64,000 nt of DNA, taken from Epiperipatus broadwayi. Its lineage: Eukaryota > Onychophora > Udeonychophora > Euonychophora > Peripatidae. Below, in pieces: positions 59,374-64,000 of the stretch. Where the stretch lies: positions 4,151,081 to 4,215,080 of the forward strand of contig JAQFVV010000063.1 of assembly GCA_028023455.1 (NCBI GenBank), written 5' to 3'. The notes beneath the pieces were generated by a model that had not been told where the DNA came from, made no database searches, and worked only from the letters and a program-made list of their open reading frames with translations. The translations under genes and the position numbers were made by a program. The stretch's first letter is position 1, and every line of letters begins with the position of its first letter.

Positions 59374-60991
59374 ATATATGTCTTTACTGTATATGTTTAT
59401 GATGTAAACAAAACAAAGTATGGGATTATTTTCATAAAATAACTAAAGACATCTTTACTTTTGATGCTGCAAGAGAATGGTCAATTATTAACAGTCCTAA
59501 GGTTAAACAACTTCTGTTTTGAATTAATTAGAAATAAGATATGTTTTATAGTCTTTACACCATTTTTTTTATTTATAAGTTCACCTGCATCGTGTAACTT
59601 TTGTATTACTATTCAATTTTTGTATAATGGATAAATAATATTTAACATTTTTTCAAAATATAATAATCTACAATAGAAACAGTTTTGTTTTTTTACATGA
59701 TTATATTATGGGAAAAAAATGTTAAAATTTAAACTTAATTTTTTCTTATTTATTGAGACTTTCAAATTTATCTTGCTTTTACCAGGCTTAATATTTAAAA
59801 TTAAGATGAACATTTTCCCAAAATCACTTAGACGTCTCTTGTTTGTTTCCTAATCAATTTCATTGATGACAATAATTTTTATTAAAAAAACAAAAGCAAT
59901 GAAACTTCAAAGTTTAGAAAGATTAAACAATTACACAGTGAAAGTTAAAAACTATTACAGACTCAATATAGATTAGTCCTCAAAATTAGACAACTAAATT
60001 GATATGCTGAATCTTTTTTTCTTTTTAATTTCACTCTTAAATTTGAATTTTTGTTTTATTTTTTTTCTAATTATTAATAAAAATTGTTTTTGATTACAAT
60101 GATATTTTGCAATATCTAGTCTTGATTTTATTTTTATAATCAGTAGTTCAATGTTCAAGTTTGGCACATGCACCACAGATTGGCCATCCCTGAGAACCGG
60201 TCATTGATTATTAAAAGCAATTATTTAATAAAATCCCTGAAAGTAACTATTGTAGTGAGTAACAATGATATTACACAATAACTATTTTAGGGTTTCTATT
60301 ATTTTTATAAATTAGAAAAATAGAAGCATTTTTTTAGTTTACAAGAAAAGGTGAAAAAGTTCTTAGTACATATTTTTTCTAAAAAAAAAAAAAATCAGTT
60401 TTTCCAAAATTGGCATCAGTGCTTTTTCATTTTTCAGTTATCTATTCAGAATTTAGAATTTTATATTTTTTAAAATTATAAAGAATTAATTTTATTAAGC
60501 TAAATATCATTTAAATCCAAATAAATTAAGAAATAGATATATCATGACATAGTCATCAGAATTCTTTTGCCATAATTAATCAAAGGATCATCAAAACATC
60601 CCCTCTGTCTTTTTAAAATGTCATTATTGTATAAAAATAATGCTATTTTTTTTTTATTCATAGATTACTTTCAATATTTCTCAAAAAGATCTGCAGTATC
60701 TGTACACAACAAGTGATTGTATTATTTTTGTAGTTTTAATTCTCCAATAATTCTTATAATTTTTCACCAATTATGAAACTCTTTTGCCTTAAGTTCCTGT
60801 ATCTCTTATAGAGATTTCACTTTTTTTTTTTTTTGCCAAACAGTGAATGCCTATGTTTTTATTTTAGTCATGTCACCAAAAATACAATCATCAGTAGTTA
60901 CAAATCAGGCTTTTCTTTTTAACTTAGAAGTAGACTTATTCATAGTCACAACACACTTTTTAAGAGAATTGTGTATCATTAATATACAACG
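59374..60991. other. AT-rich sequence
   Basis: No gene or repeat recognised. A frame starting at 60843 runs into the hairpin and is likely chance. Confidence 0.5.
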
Positions 60992-61120
60992 GTGCTTTCT
61001 TATTTTCTGTCCTGCCACTGCTAGAGACGTCATTTCTGCAAAAATTGCAGAAAATATTCAGAGTAAGGGGCCAAAAAGCAGACGTCTCTAGCAGTAGCAG
61101 GACAGAAAATAAGAAAGCAC
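60992..61120. repeat. 129-nt nested hairpin with 40-bp arms
   Basis: The left arm 60992-61031 (GTGCTTTCTTATTTTCTGTC ...) and right arm 61081-61120 are inverted copies differing at one position. The mismatch is C-A in a + transcript but a G-U wobble in a - transcript. The 49-base loop contains a second stem, TTTCTGCAA-AAA-TTGCAGAAA (61033-61053). No reading frame is conserved. It could be a foldback transposon, a microRNA/dsRNA precursor or a recent inverted duplication. Confidence 0.9.
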
Positions 61121-62387
61121 CTATACAACTGTCAATTTTATCAATTGTTTGTAAAATACTGAAATCATTTTTTTTTTAAACCAATATGTATGAGATATGA
61201 TTTATATGTACTGAAACTATCATTTCATTCTTAAAGCAAATTGATTTATGATCTACCCAACATTCTGCTTGTAAGCACTTACATGAAATTAACTTTCTCT
61301 GTATTCTGACTTCTAACTATAAAATAATCCATAAGGTACCATTATTTTGAGCATAGAGGGTATCCAAGTTTTTTAATAGTAATTTTTTGCTTAAAGTGAA
61401 TGTGACAATTATTCTTAGTGGTATGAACATTTGCAATAAAAATAGATCATTCAAATTTATAGAGCTAAAGTCTTTATTTCCATTAAATTTGAACTATAAT
61501 TTTTACCAACATATAATTACAAACAAAAATCTTCCTAATCATTTTTATGATTTTCACAGGTTATTAATTAATGAATAAGCATCTCTTCCATGGTTTCAAA
61601 AATAACACTATAAAAAGTGGAAAAGGATATTTTTGTTATTGTGTTTTATATAAGTTTATAATTTTCTTTTTTTTTTTTTTTTGCATGCATTTTTATCAAA
61701 AATTGACAGATTCTATTGAAGACTAACTATTAACATTTCATTTAAAACATTATTTGTTTTATTGTTACATCATGTCTACAGTGATACATGAAAAAAAAAA
61801 ATGAAAAAAGATGGAATTTATCTCTTCACCGATTTCTTCTGGCTTATAATTTCTATGTACAAATTGTTATAATATTAAACTATAAATACATATTTCAATA
61901 TATTAACTACATCTATGTTTGTTTGTTTGGGTTTTTTGTTGTTGTTGAAATGAGGTGCATATTGGAAAGTACTGTTTACTTATTGCGATAAATTATTCAT
62001 AGTTGTTTTCACTTAAGTTTTATAGTAGCTTAAAAATTAGATAATAATAAAAGTGTAATATTAAAATTAGTTTGATTTATTTTAAAATTCATTTCTTTTG
62101 AGGAAAAAAAATGTTTTTAATAAATATAATTGATCATTTAATGTAGAAGCAGTTCTTTTATTTACAGAAAATGTCTGGAAGGAATTTAATTATAAATACT
62201 TACCATTAAAATATCATAAGAGATTCTTTTTATTTAAAAAACTATATATTTTTTTTGTAATTATTTTTTATTATATTTGTGTTTAGATAACGTTTGATAA
62301 AATTATTTATTTTATTTAAAAAATTAAAAAAGAAATCTTAATATATAACAGATAAATAACATACATTTGTAGTTAATATATATATAT
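61121..62387. other. AT-rich sequence
   Basis: No gene recognised. T-runs and short A/T frames only. Confidence 0.5.
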
Positions 62388-64000
62388 TGTAACGGGTGTA
62401 CTCGTTTACCGTATACTTATTAGTTCTTATCATAAAAAAAATAATATCTATATTTCCCCTTTTTCTTTTTGAGCAAAAAAAATAGTGATAAGAAATTTCG
62501 TATTTCTCTCACAGCATATTTATGGACGTCAATCATTGACTCCAAGCGCCAAACTTACTTTTTACATAAGTATTATGCTGGAAGAGAAGAATACGATAGT
62601 AATAGGGCCTCTCCACTAGCTCAGTACTCAGGGCGGGTGGCTAATAAACCGTAGGAAAAATGTACGGGAGAAACTCTATGCAACCAACAACGAAACTCGG
62701 ATCAATCGTCTAAATTTATGAACTATATTCCATGAGTCAAATAATAACACACACACATGCAATATACCTTAATATAACATATCTTTTATTATAATATTTT
62801 CTGCTTTTAATAAAAGTATATTTCCCGCACCATTTAACATTTACATAACCCAATAAAACCTATATATGTATTCTGTGTGGATTTTCAATAGAATAAGAAA
62901 AACGAACGTATACACAGATAAAATCTAATCAGCTGTATTCAAAATGGCCTTATCTTAAAAAAAAAATATATAAGTCTCTTGCCTTGGTTCGTTCTCCTTG
63001 AGGGTTTCAGAAAACGTAATAATATTTGGAAAATAAAATATCTTAAGTTCATATTACCTGCAATTTTTGTCCGATGTGATCCCCGGGGATATCAAAATAA
63101 GAAGAAAAACACATGAAATCCGAAGCAAAACGTACGAGACAGTTCATCACGCTTCAGTTCATTCCGAGTCGGATCGATTCCCTTGCGAAAAGTTGATAGG
63201 TCTCCGGTCGATGTTCTCCGGTCACTGCTGCACGGCCTCTTCGGGGCAAGGTCCAGAAATCCCAGCACGCTTAAGCCTTTACCCCACCGTACTCATGTTC
63301 GGCCGTAGCCTTAATTACTCTTCTTAAAATATAAAAAAAAAAAATTGAATATATTTTTAATTGTTCTCTTTCTTCTTTGAAAACCAAAATAATAATGACA
63401 CTAGTTAAAAAAAAAACTACGTCTCCACTCTCCCTGTCACTTTTTCTTTTCTTTTGTTTTCGCAAACACAGTCCGTCCCCTTTCTTCCCCACCACGTGGG
63501 ATAGATGGCCAGTTAAGCTAATAAGCAAAAGAACTTTTCGCACCTTCGGACATTTTGGCAATTAACATTCCGGAAACCCTTTTCTCTAACCTTCTTTTTA
63601 TATATTCTTTTTTTTTTTCATTCAAATTCCCCAGATAAGACCTTCGATGTTTAATATATCTCTCTTTTTTTCTTTTTTTCTTACAATAATCTCTTATCTT
63701 GGATCCAAAAATGTATTCATACGTTCGTTTCTAAAATTGTCTATCCACACCGCAAATACATACATATACCACTTTTACACAAATAAAACGCAAATTCTCC
63801 CCCCACTCCCTCTTTTCTTACTTTAATAAAATTTTAAACATTTTCTCCCACTACAAAATAAATATTAAAACGAAATAAAATCAAATTATATGAAACTAAT
63901 TTTAAACTATATCACATATGTGTGCACCTTTCTACATTGTAACTAGGGTTTAAACCCGACTGTTTACAATACCCTCCTCCCGGAAGCCTTTAAATACGGT
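62388..64000 (+). other. Composition shift, candidate start of another LTR element
   Basis: After a TATATATATAT run, TGTAACGGGTGTACTCGTTT begins a stretch that is clearly richer in G+C than the preceding sequence. TGTAACGGG is a common opening of gypsy LTRs, and the two other LTR-like blocks here also begin after TA-runs. A GC-rich patch at 63170-63310 (GGTCTCCGGTCGATGTTCTC ...) and pyrimidine-rich sequence to the window end follow. No primer-binding site, protein motif or second copy is visible, so this remains a guess. Confidence 0.25.

Noticed and set aside
60843-61091. 82-codon open frame
   Set aside because: It reads through one arm and the loop of the hairpin and shows no family features.

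Overview
This is a very AT-rich (roughly three quarters A+T by eye) animal nuclear window, almost entirely intronic and repeat-derived. The only host gene I can identify is a PARP6/PARP8-type mono-ADP-ribosyltransferase on the + strand. Two of its catalytic-domain exons are visible, at 8385-8457 and 50798-50929. They join in phase 0 to give a continuous PARP catalytic core. The intron between them is about 42.3 kb and starts with a GC (not GT) donor. No other exon of this gene could be recognised, so the flanking introns run beyond what I can resolve: at least 8.4 kb upstream and about 13 kb downstream. Intron size, AT richness and the style of the gypsy-type integrase and reverse transcriptase suggest an invertebrate with a fairly large, repeat-laden genome, possibly an insect such as a hemipteran. 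That taxonomic guess is weak.

Layout. 1-8.4 kb: AT-rich intron with a candidate terminal-inverted-repeat (TIR) element (1143-2208) and a long G-poor block (about 2.6-7.2 kb). 8.4-12 kb: the first PARP exon, an inverted-repeat element (9240-9566), a ~398-bp tandem satellite and a 39-bp minisatellite. 12-19.4 kb: a decayed Ty3/gypsy retrotransposon on + with long terminal repeats. 19.5-20.9 kb: a GC-richer island that may be an LTR. 21.4-28.1 kb: a second Ty3/gypsy element on -, less decayed, arranged tail to tail with the first. 29-31.5 kb: a TTAA-flanked piggyBac-like MITE next to a 1.64-kb element with ~70-bp inverted termini. 32.7-46 kb: foldbacks, tRNA-derived SINE copies, a nearly open non-LTR reverse transcriptase between ATT microsatellites (38.3-40.1 kb), and a very short tRNA-like insertion with a perfect 18-bp target duplication (41.65-41.80 kb). 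50.8 kb: the second PARP exon. 52.6-54.2 kb: a broken RTE-type reverse transcriptase. 59-61 kb: a SINE copy and a nearly perfect 129-nt nested hairpin. 62.4-64 kb: a composition change that may mark another LTR element.

No operon-like arrangement exists. The mobile elements are mostly passengers in the introns of one gene. The items most worth following up are the giant GC-AG intron inside the PARP catalytic core, the hairpin at 60992-61120, the repeat architecture of the first gypsy element (a primer-binding-site-like motif inside both terminal repeats), the tRNA-like insertion at 41.7 kb and the nested palindromes in the satellite and TIR elements.
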